NCBI GenBank assembly: GCA_965223085.1
Contig: OZ244981.1
Location: forward strand, 3,348,001-3,412,000
DNA length: 64,000 bases
DNA from: CBDCVO01 sp965223085
GTDB taxonomy: Bacteria > Pseudomonadota > Gammaproteobacteria > Ga0077536
Direction of reading: 5' to 3'
Made by a program: the position numbers and the translations under genes. Position 1 is the stretch's first letter. The number at the start of each line of letters is the position of its first letter. Shown piece after piece: positions 16,981-26,185 of this stretch. The notes under the pieces are model-generated. The model was not told the origin of the DNA. It saw only the letters and a list, made by a program, of their open reading frames with translations, and did not search any database.

Positions 16981-18654
16981 TTAGGCTTGTTTTTTCCCCC
17001 AGCTTTCGCGCAGGCTTACGATGCGATTGAAAACCGGGGCGCCGGGCTCAGAAGCAACCCGATCAACACAATAATAACCGCCACGTTCAAACTGGAACCG
17101 CTGCTCGGGGCGCGCGTCTGCCAGCGCCGGCTCGAGTTTAGCGTTGGTGATGACGCGGTAGGCATCCGGGTTTAAGCAGTCACGAAAATCCTGAGTTGCC
17201 GTGGGGGCGGGCACAGATAATAGGCGATCGAATAAACGCACCTCGGCAGTATGGGCGTGAGGCGCGGAAACCCAGTGAAGCGTGCCTTTTACTTTGCGCC
17301 CGTCGGGCGCATGCCCGCCCCGTGTCGCGGGATCATAGCGGCAACGCAGCTCGATGATTTCGCCACTGCCGGGATCCCGGATTACTGTCTCGCAGGTGAT
17401 GAAGTACGCGTAGCGCAGCCGCACTTCTCGACCCGGCGCTAGGCGATGAAATTTCCGTGGCGGTTTCTCCATGAAATCATCCCTTTCGATGTAGAGTTCG
17501 CGGCTAAACGGCAGTTCGCGCGACCCGAGCGAAGGATCTTTAGGGTGATTTGCCGCGCTCAACCGTTCCTCGCTATCGGCGGGATAATTTTCAATCACGA
17601 TTTTGATCGGATCTAATACTGCCATCACGCGCGGGGCCTCGCGGTCTAATGTTTCGCGCACGCAATTCTCGAGTACGCTCATGTCGATTATCGCGTCTTT
17701 TTTCGTGATGCCGATGCGCTCGCAAAAATCCCGAATCGCGCCCGGCGGATAACCGCGTCGTCGCATGCCGCGCAAGCTTGGCATACGCGGGTCATCCCAG
17801 CCGTCCACGTGCTGCTCTGCAACCAGCAGTTGCAACTGGCGTTTGCTCGTAATGGTGTAGTTGAGTTCAAGGCGTGCGAATTCGATTTGCTGGGGATGGC
17901 TCGGTACGGGCAAATGATCGAGCAGCCAGTCGTAAAGCTCGCGATGGTCTTCAAACTCCAGCGTGCACAACGAATGGGTGACCCCTTCCAGCGCGTCAGA
18001 AAGGCAATGCGTATAGTCGTATAATGGGTAGACGCACCATCGATCACCGGTACGGTGATGGCTTTTACGACGGATTCGGTACAAGCTGGGGTCACGCATA
18101 TTGATATTGGCTGCAGCCATATCAATTTTCGCCCGCAGCACGTGCGTACCATCCGCGAACTCGCCAGCGCGCATGCGTGCAAACAGATCGAGATTCTCCG
18201 CCACCGTGCGAGTGCGATAGGGGCTCTCACGCCCGGGTGTTGTCAGCGTGCCACGCGTTTGTCTGATTTCTTCCGCGCTCTGGCTGTCGACATAAGCATG
18301 GCCCGCCTCGATGAGCTGGAGCGCGTACGCGTAGAGCTGCTCAAAATAATCAGAGGCGTGATAGATGCAAGTACCGGGGTCAAAACCTAACCACCGCACG
18401 TCTTCGACGATGGCCTGTACGAACTCCGCGTCTTCTTTCTCCGGGTTGGTATCGTCAAAACGCAGGTTGCATACGCCAGCGAATGCTTGGGCCATGCCAA
18501 AATTGAGGCAAATCGATTTGGCATGCCCGAGGTGAAGATAGCCGTTCGGCTCAGGCGGGAATCGCGTCATTACCTTGCCGCCCTGTTTACCCGCATGAAC
18601 GTCTTGCTCGATAATATTGTGGATGAAGTTTTGCGGTCCCGGGTGCTTGTTCAT
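16981..18654 (-). CDS. glnS: glutaminyl-tRNA synthetase
   Basis: Class I aminoacyl-tRNA synthetase of 557 aa, the usual length. It charges tRNA-Gln with glutamine in the cytoplasm. The ATP-binding HIGH motif appears in RFPPEPNGYLHLGHAKSICL (about 32-51), followed by NLRFDDTNPEKE, and the KMSKS-like loop is YTITSKRQLQLL. The C-terminal anticodon-binding domain (RLAPGREVRLRYAYFITCE, QFERGGYYCVDRVAS) is complete. ATG 18654 gives the expected N-terminus (NFIHNIIEQDVHAGK). Single gene, divergent from the PilZ/GGDEF/EAL gene. Confidence 0.98.
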   Translation of the reverse strand: MNKHPGPQNFIHNIIEQDVHAGKQGGKVMTRFPPEPNGYLHLGHAKSICLNFGMAQAFAGVCNLRFDDTNPEKEDAEFVQAIVEDVRWLGFDPGTCIYHASDYFEQLYAYALQLIEAGHAYVDSQSAEEIRQTRGTLTTPGRESPYRTRTVAENLDLFARMRAGEFADGTHVLRAKIDMAAANINMRDPSLYRIRRKSHHRTGDRWCVYPLYDYTHCLSDALEGVTHSLCTLEFEDHRELYDWLLDHLPVPSHPQQIEFARLELNYTITSKRQLQLLVAEQHVDGWDDPRMPSLRGMRRRGYPPGAIRDFCERIGITKKDAIIDMSVLENCVRETLDREAPRVMAVLDPIKIVIENYPADSEERLSAANHPKDPSLGSRELPFSRELYIERDDFMEKPPRKFHRLAPGREVRLRYAYFITCETVIRDPGSGEIIELRCRYDPATRGGHAPDGRKVKGTLHWVSAPHAHTAEVRLFDRLLSVPAPTATQDFRDCLNPDAYRVITNAKLEPALADARPEQRFQFERGGYYCVDRVASEPGAPVFNRIVSLRESWGKKQA

Positions 18655-18991
18655 AGGGTTACTTCAGGGTCGCAGCAGGTGCGCCGAGCGGGTGCTCGAG
18701 GGGCGTTAAGATAGTGGCAATTTCGGTGCATACGTTTTCAGCTAAGCTAGGGAATTATATAGCTTTGTCGAGATACTGCACGAGCCACAAAGGGCGCTGG
18801 CGCGGCCGCAAGTGTTGCACTATGATGGCTAAAGTTGCCGGTGGATTCACGCGGCGCACGAATGGGCGGCCTTCGGGGCGCCAGATGGCGGCGTGCCGGC
18901 GCGGCTGGCTTACTTCAGAGGCTTGCCCTTTCACCGCTAAAAACTCTTGCAATGAAAATAATCGACATATTCGGGTAGTTCTTCCCAACGA
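18655..18991. other. intergenic region between divergent glnS and PilZ-DUF1631 gene
   Basis: About 340 bases that must hold the promoters of both divergent genes. Short frames occur on both strands, but none has a convincing ribosome site or product. No repeat, hairpin terminator or recognised operator was seen. Confidence 0.5.
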
Positions 18992-21900
18992 ATGGCAAAT
19001 CATACAAGCACAACGGGGGGTGCTGAGCGTCGGCGCTTCGCCCGCCATCCGATCAATTTGGAGGCCTTGCTCGTCGTTCCCCAGATGCCGCCCATCAATT
19101 GTGTGGCCAAGGATTTTTGCGTCGCCGGCATGTATTTGACGATGGCGCGCGATGCGCTCGCCAGTCTCCAGCCACAAACGCGCGCCCAGCTTTTTTTTGC
19201 CTTAGTCGTCGAGGGTCAGCGACGGGATTTGCAGCTCGACATCAGCGTGTGCCGGATCACACCGTCGGGCGTGGGGATTGCGTTTCGCCAGCCGCCGGAG
19301 GACGTGGTTCTTCTGCTGCAAGGACTGATCACCGACGGCGACCAACATCCTGGTGAAATCACCAAACGCGATAAACCGCGCGCCAAACCGAAAGCAAAAT
19401 TCAAACAACTGGTAGCACCGTTAACGGATATTGCCGGGCGCCACATTAATCTCATCACTAACGAATTTATGCGCACCTGCAACGATCAATTGGTCGCTGC
19501 AGCGCGCGATGCGCACACGCACCGCGAGCAATCTGCGTTTCTGGATGCGGAATCGTCGCTAAAGCGCGCGAGGGAGAGCGTGCGCGACACTTTTGAAACA
19601 ACGCTGTTGAGGGGGCTCGCGGAGCTGCGTAATCTGAGCCAAAGCGAGGCTAGCCCCGATGCAACCGATAATTTATCGAAGCTGTCCTTGGTAGACAAAG
19701 ACGAATTCGAAGAATTCTTGACGGTTTCTGAACACGTGGCTGAATTCGAGGAAAGCTACGACGAGCCCCTATATTTCGTTGGACGGCGCCTTTCAGATTT
19801 GGCTAACGAAGAACTCGGCAACGCCGCCAACCCGCTCGGTCCGTCAGCCATTTTTTCTGCTGCAGCCGAGGCCATGAAAAGCATTGCCTTCGATCGCCAA
19901 GTTGGTTCGCTAGTCTACAACGCGCTGGCGAAGTCGCTAACACTTCACCTCGGGCGACTCTACGATGATATTAACGAACATCTAATGGCCCACGGCGTGT
20001 TACCGAACCTTAAACGCGAAGAAGAGCGTTTAGTCGTCAGGAAGCATCCCGTTAGTACTCGCCCGTCCCAAGCGGGTTTGCTGAGTGAGACGACAGGACA
20101 TAGCATGGAGTTCACACGCGGACCCGAAGGAACCCTGGGTCCCCCCATGCCATACGCCGCACCATTGGCAGTGCCAGAAGGGGGTCCTCCGCCCGGCACC
20201 GTACAGGCCGCCCGCCCCAGCACGATGGCGCACGGTTTGCACGCGACGTTCGGTACTTTCGGGGCGCCCGCGAGCTATGCTTATGCACCCAGCTTTACGC
20301 AGGCCCGCTCGGTCGCGCAACAGCAAATCGCGCTGCGCCGCCAGTTGTTACCCTCGACACCCGTTCACGATGCAACGACCGCGCCGGTATATTCTGATCA
20401 GCAAATCATCAGCGGCTTGAACGCCCTGCAACGCGATCTGGTGGGCGAGGAGTCACCCACGCTTTACGACGTTGAGCGCCTGAAAGAACGAGTCGCGGAA
20501 GTATTGCAGGAGGAAACGGGCGTTGCATCTGGCATGGTCGGTGACGCCCACGGGGATTCCTTTGAAGTTATCGTCAGCTTGTTTAAATCACTACTACGCG
20601 ATCCACTGCTGACAGACTTTGCGAAAGCCCAGCTTATGCGCTTGCAAGGTTCGGTGCATAAGACCGCTTTGGTCGATGAGAATTTTTTTGTCTCCCCGGA
20701 ACACCCCTTACGGCAAGTATTGAATCGTGTTGCGCGACTTCACGGTGGGGATGCGGAGGAGGAAATAGAAGAAGCCCAGCGTGTCGCGAGTATGTTGGCT
20801 GATGTCAATCAACGTTACGAACACGACCCAGCGGTGTTCGAACCCGTAGTCGCCCAACTAGAGCAAATATTGAAATTGCAGCAGGGCGGGTATTCGAGCC
20901 GCGTCGCGGAAGTTGTGCGCGTCGCGGAAGATCAGCAAGCATTGCTGCAAGAACACCGCGATGAATCGCCTGACTCTACCCATGTAAGAACGAACGCGTC
21001 TTCGAAAATTCTGCCGGAATGGGCGAAATGGCTGGACCGTTCGAAAGCCCTAGAAATCGGTGATCGCATGATTATGCAGGCGAATACGCCGCACCCCTAT
21101 GTGGTCACGCTCGCTTGGATAGGTCAAGACTTCAACCCTTATGTATTTGTCGACAAAGTCGGCAAAAAGAGCGATTCGCTCACGCTGCAGCAAGTGGCGA
21201 TGTATTTGCGCCGCGGGGTATTGAAGAGCGCGCCAAGTTCCGACGATGGTGCGGTCGATCGGGCGTTGTTCGGCGTCGTCAACCAGATGCACGATCAAGT
21301 CGAACAACGCGCGACTCGAGACGAGTTGACCGGGTTTCTTGATCGTAAAACATTTCTGGAGCAAGTGGATCAGCATCTACCTGCTACGGACGACGAGCGT
21401 GGTGCGGTGTTGTGCCAACTCGCAATTCAAGAGCTTCGTTCCATCAATTCACAGTACGGCGAAGACGCCGGCGACGCGGTCATCGCGGCCGCCGCGACGC
21501 GCGTGCGTGAGTTATTCGAGCGCGAGCGTGACGATGTCTTTTACGGCCGCCTAAGCGGCGGCGAGTTTGGTGTCTACTTATGCAAGGCGACGGCTCGGCG
21601 TGTTACTAAGAAGTTGCAACAACTGCTCGATGAACCTTTAGACATCGAAATCGACGCGGGCAGCGAGACCATTTCGCCGCCCAGCATCAGCGTAGGTTTG
21701 CTCGAAGTCTCGGATAATCTTGTCACCGCGGAGGCTTTGCTTAAAACCGCCGCACAAGCTTGCGAGACAGCGCGCTCACAAAGTAGCCGCACACCGCATC
21801 TCGCGGGTGCTGAAATAAAAGAAAGGCGTCACGTCGAACAATTCGTGTCGTACGTCGAAAAAGCGCTCGTGCGTGATCGTTTAACGTTGCTAGGCCAGGA

Positions 21901-22567
21901 GATCCGCTCGGTTAACGGTGATGAGCCGGCGGCTTTGCGCCTCGTTTTGAGCGCTGAAGACAATAATGGCAAGTTGCTTCCGCCAGCGCTGTTTTCGCAA
22001 GCCGCGGCGAGTTCGAATTTCGGTCTCGACATCGACATGTGGACGTTACGGAGTTGCCTAGAGTGGATGGCTGGCCGTGAAGAAGAATTGGAACATTATG
22101 CTGCGATTATCTTGAGCTTGAGCCCGGGTTCTCTCCGCCATGATGACATCGCGAGCCTGATTATGAACGAATTTATGCAGTCGACGGTACCTCCGGCGCG
22201 CGTGTTTTTTGAAGTTGCGGACCACGCGGCGGTGGAGAATCTTACCGAGGCGGCCGACTTTATAAATACGATGCGGGATTTTGGTTGCCGCTTTATCTTA
22301 GGTGAGTTCGGCGGCGGCCATGGCGATTATGAGTACGTCAAAGAACTGGCGGTTGATTTTGTTTCCTTGAACCCGACGTACATCGTTGAGGCAAAACAAA
22401 ATCCGAAAGATTTCGCGATGGCGAAATCCTTGAATGAATTAGTGCATTTTATGGGTAAACGTACCATCGCCAAGCAACACAACGAGAAAGATCTCATCGA
22501 GACCATGCGCGAAATCGGCGTGGATTTTTTCCACGATGTAACGAAAACAACCCGCATTGCAGCTTGA
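18992..22567 (+). CDS. PilZ - DUF1631 - degenerate GGDEF - degenerate EAL protein
   Basis: A 1191-aa cytoplasmic signalling protein. An N-terminal PilZ domain has the c-di-GMP motif R14-RFA-R18 and, in place of D/NxSxxG, D41-F-C-V-A-G46 (Ser to Cys). A long helical middle corresponds to DUF1631 (about 130-740). A GGDEF domain begins near RDELTGFLDRKTFLEQV; its signature is S855-GGEF rather than GGDEF, so cyclase activity is doubtful. The EAL-like end lacks the EAL triplet and replaces DDFGTG by GEFGGG, so it is probably not a phosphodiesterase. I infer a c-di-GMP receptor or scaffold. The kinase gene follows after 17 bases, suggesting they work together. Confidence 0.88.
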   Translation: MANHTSTTGGAERRRFARHPINLEALLVVPQMPPINCVAKDFCVAGMYLTMARDALASLQPQTRAQLFFALVVEGQRRDLQLDISVCRITPSGVGIAFRQPPEDVVLLLQGLITDGDQHPGEITKRDKPRAKPKAKFKQLVAPLTDIAGRHINLITNEFMRTCNDQLVAAARDAHTHREQSAFLDAESSLKRARESVRDTFETTLLRGLAELRNLSQSEASPDATDNLSKLSLVDKDEFEEFLTVSEHVAEFEESYDEPLYFVGRRLSDLANEELGNAANPLGPSAIFSAAAEAMKSIAFDRQVGSLVYNALAKSLTLHLGRLYDDINEHLMAHGVLPNLKREEERLVVRKHPVSTRPSQAGLLSETTGHSMEFTRGPEGTLGPPMPYAAPLAVPEGGPPPGTVQAARPSTMAHGLHATFGTFGAPASYAYAPSFTQARSVAQQQIALRRQLLPSTPVHDATTAPVYSDQQIISGLNALQRDLVGEESPTLYDVERLKERVAEVLQEETGVASGMVGDAHGDSFEVIVSLFKSLLRDPLLTDFAKAQLMRLQGSVHKTALVDENFFVSPEHPLRQVLNRVARLHGGDAEEEIEEAQRVASMLADVNQRYEHDPAVFEPVVAQLEQILKLQQGGYSSRVAEVVRVAEDQQALLQEHRDESPDSTHVRTNASSKILPEWAKWLDRSKALEIGDRMIMQANTPHPYVVTLAWIGQDFNPYVFVDKVGKKSDSLTLQQVAMYLRRGVLKSAPSSDDGAVDRALFGVVNQMHDQVEQRATRDELTGFLDRKTFLEQVDQHLPATDDERGAVLCQLAIQELRSINSQYGEDAGDAVIAAAATRVRELFERERDDVFYGRLSGGEFGVYLCKATARRVTKKLQQLLDEPLDIEIDAGSETISPPSISVGLLEVSDNLVTAEALLKTAAQACETARSQSSRTPHLAGAEIKERRHVEQFVSYVEKALVRDRLTLLGQEIRSVNGDEPAALRLVLSAEDNNGKLLPPALFSQAAASSNFGLDIDMWTLRSCLEWMAGREEELEHYAAIILSLSPGSLRHDDIASLIMNEFMQSTVPPARVFFEVADHAAVENLTEAADFINTMRDFGCRFILGEFGGGHGDYEYVKELAVDFVSLNPTYIVEAKQNPKDFAMAKSLNELVHFMGKRTIAKQHNEKDLIETMREIGVDFFHDVTKTTRIAA

Positions 22568-22584
22568 ATGACGGTGGGTGATTT

Positions 22585-23865
22585 GTGACGACAGATTTGC
22601 CGGAAAAGATTGGAAAGTATGAAGTGCTCGATATCGTCGGGCGTGGCGCTATGGGGATCGTCTATCGTGGACACGATCCCTATGTTGATCGTGCGGTCGC
22701 GATAAAAGTCGCCACTAACGCTTCCGATGAGAACGAGGAAAATGTCGCCCGTCGCATGTTCGTAAACGAGGCGCGTTCGGCGGGCCGGTTGGATCATCCC
22801 CATGTTTTGAAAGTCTACGAAGCCGGCGAAGAGCAAGGCCAACCGTATATGGTCATGGAATTCATCGACGGCGGCGACACGTTGCGCAACTATTGCAAAA
22901 AGAACGCGCTTCTGCCGATTCAAAAAGTCGTCGAAGTCATCAAGCATTCTGCCGATGCGCTCGACTACGCGCACAAGCATGGTGTGCTCCATCGTGACAT
23001 TAAGCCAGCAAATATCATGTTGACGAAAGACGGTACGGCGAAAATCGGTGATTTTGGGATTGCGCGTCGGATAGGCTCCGATCAGACTCAAATCGTCGGC
23101 TGGTTTGGGTCGCCGATGTATATGTCGCCAGAGCAAGCTCGGGACGAAGAGATCACGGCCCAATCGGATTTGTTTTCGCTAGGTTCCGTATTCTACGAAA
23201 TGCTAGCGGGGAGCCCGCCGTTTGTTGCAAAAGGTTTGACCGGCTTGATCAACAAGGTGTGCGGGGAAGATCCCAAACCGCTAGCGGAAGTCAATCCCGA
23301 TATTCCTGCCGGCTTATGGAATGTCGTTAGAAAGCTGCTAGAAAAAGACGTGCGCAGACGCTACAAAAGCGGCGCAGATGTCGTCAGCGATCTTGAAGCC
23401 TTGCTCGAAGACTTCAAGCATGCACCGATAGCGCTCTCCAATGAAGAAAAAATCGAACGTCTAAAGTCGCTAAAGTTTTTCGGTGGTTTCTCCAGCAGTG
23501 AATTGAAAGAAGTAATAAAAGTATCGAACTGGCGCCGCCATGCGGCGAACGAAGTGATCTTTGCCGAAGGAGAGAATGAGCGCTCTTTCTATGTCATTGT
23601 CGATGGCTCGGTGTCGATCTTGATCAAAGGCAAACGCATTCAGGACCTCGAAATCGGTGAGTGCTTTGGCGAAATGGAGTATCTTGATAACAGCGGGCGT
23701 AGCGCTGCGGTGGTGACAAACCGCGACTCAACCGTAGTGAAAATTCAACAAGAATATAAAGAATGGGCGTCGATGCCATGCCAGATGCGTCTCGGCAAAG
23801 CGTTTCAAAACGCCTTAGTGGAACGCCTGCGTACTACGACGAAAGCCTTAGCGAACGCGCTGTAG
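22585..23865 (+). CDS. Ser/Thr protein kinase with C-terminal cyclic-nucleotide-binding domain (paralogue 3)
   Basis: A 426-aa kinase of the same two-domain type as those at 8357 and 11459, but with fully canonical motifs: glycine loop G19-RGAMG, K41, HRDIKPANIML, and DFG (AKIGDFGIARR). The cNMP-binding domain (about 290-415) has cassette FGEMEYLDNSGRSAAVV with the conserved Arg. It starts with GTG 22585 behind a weak GGTGGG site, 17 bases after the PilZ-DUF1631-GGDEF-EAL gene, so the pair is an operon. This links a kinase that may sense a cyclic mononucleotide to a protein built from c-di-GMP domains. Lack of any membrane segment implies cytosolic targets. Confidence 0.93.
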   Translation: MTTDLPEKIGKYEVLDIVGRGAMGIVYRGHDPYVDRAVAIKVATNASDENEENVARRMFVNEARSAGRLDHPHVLKVYEAGEEQGQPYMVMEFIDGGDTLRNYCKKNALLPIQKVVEVIKHSADALDYAHKHGVLHRDIKPANIMLTKDGTAKIGDFGIARRIGSDQTQIVGWFGSPMYMSPEQARDEEITAQSDLFSLGSVFYEMLAGSPPFVAKGLTGLINKVCGEDPKPLAEVNPDIPAGLWNVVRKLLEKDVRRRYKSGADVVSDLEALLEDFKHAPIALSNEEKIERLKSLKFFGGFSSSELKEVIKVSNWRRHAANEVIFAEGENERSFYVIVDGSVSILIKGKRIQDLEIGECFGEMEYLDNSGRSAAVVTNRDSTVVKIQQEYKEWASMPCQMRLGKAFQNALVERLRTTTKALANAL

Positions 23866-23915
23866 AACGCCTAGGTTATTCCATCGCGCCGCGTCGGGAT
23901 GTGATCGTCGTTGAC

Positions 23916-24281
23916 TTAAAGACGTGTCGCGATGACCGTACCCCAGGTGACCACCACCATTACTAAACTCAGCAGAACGGCCGCGGAGGCGAGGTCTTTG
24001 GCGCGCCCGGCAAGTTCGTGGTGCTCGCGGCTGATCCGATCGCTGAGGGCCTCGATGGCCGAGTTAAGTAATTCCGTAATCAGGACGATGAACAATACAC
24101 CGAGCAAGGCGATGCGCTCGAGCGCGGTTTCGCCCAACCAACATCCCAGCGGGGCTAAAATCAGTGCGAGCAAGACTTCTTGCCGGAACGCGGCTTCGTT
24201 GTGCCAGGCTGCCTTGAGGCCCGCGACTGAATAAGTACTCGCCTTGACCAGGCGCGTAATCCCATGTGTCGAGTTTCGCAT
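23916..24281 (-). CDS. dgkA: diacylglycerol kinase, prokaryotic type
   Basis: A 121-aa integral membrane kinase that phosphorylates diacylglycerol to phosphatidic acid, recycling lipid released by envelope glycan synthesis. The catalytic signature is clear: NEAAFRQEVLLAL, ITELLNSAIEALSDRIS and HELAGRAKDLASAAV, with three membrane helices. Size matches the trimeric DgkA family. It lies 11 bases downstream of the isocitrate dehydrogenase gene on the same strand and is probably co-transcribed with it. It converges with kinase 3. Confidence 0.95.
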   Translation of the reverse strand: MRNSTHGITRLVKASTYSVAGLKAAWHNEAAFRQEVLLALILAPLGCWLGETALERIALLGVLFIVLITELLNSAIEALSDRISREHHELAGRAKDLASAAVLLSLVMVVVTWGTVIATRL

Positions 24282-24292
24282 CGGCGCACGTA

Positions 24293-25324
24293 TTAGAGAT
24301 TGGCGATCACGGCGTCGGCATATTGTTCGGTCGATAGCTCACCACCGAGATCGCGGGTGCGCGTGCGCTTTTCCCTCAAGGTGCGGGCGATGGCGCTGCG
24401 CAAACGGGTCGCCTCGGCGCCCAGTTTGCAATGATCTAGCATAAGCGCTGCTCCTAGTATAAGTGCAGTCGGATTAGCCTTGTGTTGCCCAGCGATGTCG
24501 GGCGCGGAGCCGTGCACGGCTTCGAACATCGCTGCATCGTCGCCGATGTTGGCGCCGGGTGCGAGCCCGAGACCGCCGATAACGCCAGCAATTTCGTCGG
24601 ACAATATGTCGCCGAACATATTCGTTGTGAGAATAACGTCGAATTGATTTGGGTTTAGCACTAATTGCATGGCGCAATTATCAACGATGCGATCCTCTAG
24701 TGTTATGTTGCCATGGTAATCCTGAGCGACCGCGGTGACGGTCTCGAGAAATAGTCCGGTCAAGAATTTTAGGATATTCGCCTTATGCACGACGGTGATT
24801 TTTTTGCGCCCGGTTGCAAGTGCATATTCGAACGCAAATCGCGCGATACGAGAACAGTTTTCGCGGGTCATTATGCCAGATGCTTCGGCGACCGCATGAG
24901 GGTCATCACCGATCGGAATGAAGTGTTCGACGCCTACATAGAAACCACCGGTATTTTCGCGGATGAGAATGATATCGACATCTTGATATTTCCAATCGGG
25001 CAGGAGACACAATCCAGGTCGCACGTTTGCATAGAGCTTTAGCGCTTCCCGTATGCGCACGTTAACGGAGCGGTAACCTGAACCTACGGGCGTGGTGAGC
25101 GGCCCTTTTAGTGCTAAGCGAGTTTTGCGAATATTCGCGAGCGTGTCCTCAGGCAAGGGATCGAGTCCGCGTTCGACCGCCTGCATTCCGGCGGGGTATT
25201 CCTCCCAGGCGAATGGTGCGCCAAGGGCATCGAGTACTTTGAGGGTCGCGGTGGTGATCTCCGGGCCAATGCCGTCGCCACGGATAAGGGTGCAAGGAAT
25301 GGACTCAGCCGTCTTCTCGACCAT
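24293..25324 (-). CDS. NAD-type isocitrate dehydrogenase (isocitrate/isopropylmalate dehydrogenase family)
   Basis: A 343-aa beta-decarboxylating dehydrogenase. Family blocks are intact: LIRGDGIGPEI, LKGPLTTPVGSGYRSVNVRIR, ILIRENTGGFYVGVEH, the active-site ITVVHKANILKFLTGLF and the metal-binding NMFGDILSDEIAGVIGGLGL. The substrate loop TPVGSGYRSVNVRIRE, with Ser and Asn, is that of the mitochondrial-type NAD isocitrate dehydrogenase rather than isopropylmalate dehydrogenase. It would convert isocitrate to 2-oxoglutarate in the TCA cycle. A related homoisocitrate or tartrate activity cannot be excluded. ATG 25324; dgkA follows closely. Confidence 0.88.
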   Translation of the reverse strand: MVEKTAESIPCTLIRGDGIGPEITTATLKVLDALGAPFAWEEYPAGMQAVERGLDPLPEDTLANIRKTRLALKGPLTTPVGSGYRSVNVRIREALKLYANVRPGLCLLPDWKYQDVDIILIRENTGGFYVGVEHFIPIGDDPHAVAEASGIMTRENCSRIARFAFEYALATGRKKITVVHKANILKFLTGLFLETVTAVAQDYHGNITLEDRIVDNCAMQLVLNPNQFDVILTTNMFGDILSDEIAGVIGGLGLAPGANIGDDAAMFEAVHGSAPDIAGQHKANPTALILGAALMLDHCKLGAEATRLRSAIARTLREKRTRTRDLGGELSTEQYADAVIANL

Positions 25325-25487
25325 GGTTAAGTGCCTCGCTAGTAGATTTTCTGGTGATGGTTATCTGCAAACGGGCGCTGCGGAGGCATGTGATGCGATC
25401 AGCATTGCGCGGCAATCAGGAGAACAATAATTATAACCGATCATTTGTCGCCGAAGCTAAACGAGATGCCGAGCTCTAACTATAAAT

Positions 25488-25517
25488 TTGCAAAGCTTCA
25501 TATTATCTGCATATAAT
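25488..25517 (+). promoter_or_regulatory. sigma-70 promoter of lexA
   Basis: TTGCAA (25488-25493) and TATAAT (25512-25517) with an 18-base spacer form a near-consensus promoter. The LexA operator begins 5 bases after the -10 box, so bound LexA would cover the transcription start. It drives the lexA-imuA-imuB unit. Confidence 0.75.
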
Positions 25518-25522
25518 TACAC

Positions 25523-25538
25523 CTGTTTTAATAAACAG
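25523..25538. promoter_or_regulatory. LexA operator (SOS box)
   Basis: CTGT-TTTAATAA-ACAG matches the gammaproteobacterial SOS consensus CTG-N10-CAG with all four conserved bases on each side. It lies between the -10 box and the lexA start codon, the standard place for autorepression. Only one box is apparent. Confidence 0.92.
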
Positions 25539-25555
25539 TATTTTGTACATAGTCT

Positions 25556-26173
25556 ATGTCTATTAGGTTAACTGCCCGCCAGGCCGAAATCCTGCGTTTA
25601 ATCGAAACCACGATCGTGCGCAGCGGGGCTCCGCCGACGCGCAGTGAAATTGCTGAGGCGCTTGGTTTTCGCTCAGCCAATGCTGCCGAAGAACATTTAC
25701 GTGCGCTCGCCCGTAAAGGCGCCATTGAATTGCTCCCAGGCACTTCGCGCGGGATCCGTCTGCGTAAATCTCACGCTACTAAGACGATTGGGTTACCAGT
25801 AATAGGACGGGTAGCTGCCGGCGCACCTATTTTGGCGAGCGAACATATCGATGATCATCATCGTGTCGATCCGCATTTATTTCGACCACGGGCGAATTAT
25901 CTATTGCGCGTGCGGGGGTTGAGCATGCGGGAGGTAGGAATATTAGATGGTGATTTGCTCGCCGTGCATGCAACGCCCGAAGCGCGTAGCGGTCAGATAG
26001 TAGTGGCACGCCTTGATGATGAAGTAACCGTTAAACGTTTTCGTCGGCGCGGGAATAAAGTGTTATTGCTCCCAGAGAATCCAGATTTTGAACCCCTGGA
26101 AGTCAATTTACGTGAGCGCGATTTAGTTATCGAGGGCTTAGGGGTGGGCGTATTGAGAACACAAACAAAATGA
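25556..26173 (+). CDS. lexA: LexA-type SOS repressor
   Basis: A 205-aa repressor. The winged-helix N-terminus (LTARQAEILRLIETTIVRSG, PPTRSEIAEALGFRSANAAE) binds SOS boxes. The linker carries the self-cleavage site A88-G89 (GRVAAGAP). The peptidase domain has nucleophile S123 (RGLSMREVGILDGD) and general base K160 (DDEVTVKRF). RecA filaments trigger self-cleavage after DNA damage. An operator at 25523-25538 shows autoregulation. It leads an apparent operon with imuA and imuB, the arrangement of LexA linked to the mutasome. Whether a second LexA exists elsewhere cannot be seen here. Confidence 0.97.
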   Translation: MSIRLTARQAEILRLIETTIVRSGAPPTRSEIAEALGFRSANAAEEHLRALARKGAIELLPGTSRGIRLRKSHATKTIGLPVIGRVAAGAPILASEHIDDHHRVDPHLFRPRANYLLRVRGLSMREVGILDGDLLAVHATPEARSGQIVVARLDDEVTVKRFRRRGNKVLLLPENPDFEPLEVNLRERDLVIEGLGVGVLRTQTK

Positions 26174-26185
26174 GCGGGAATCGGC

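Noticed and set aside
22327..23163. Long antisense reading frame (278 codons) opposite the third kinase and the DUF1631 gene
   Set aside because: It spans the junction of two well-supported genes on the other strand and shows no domain of its own.
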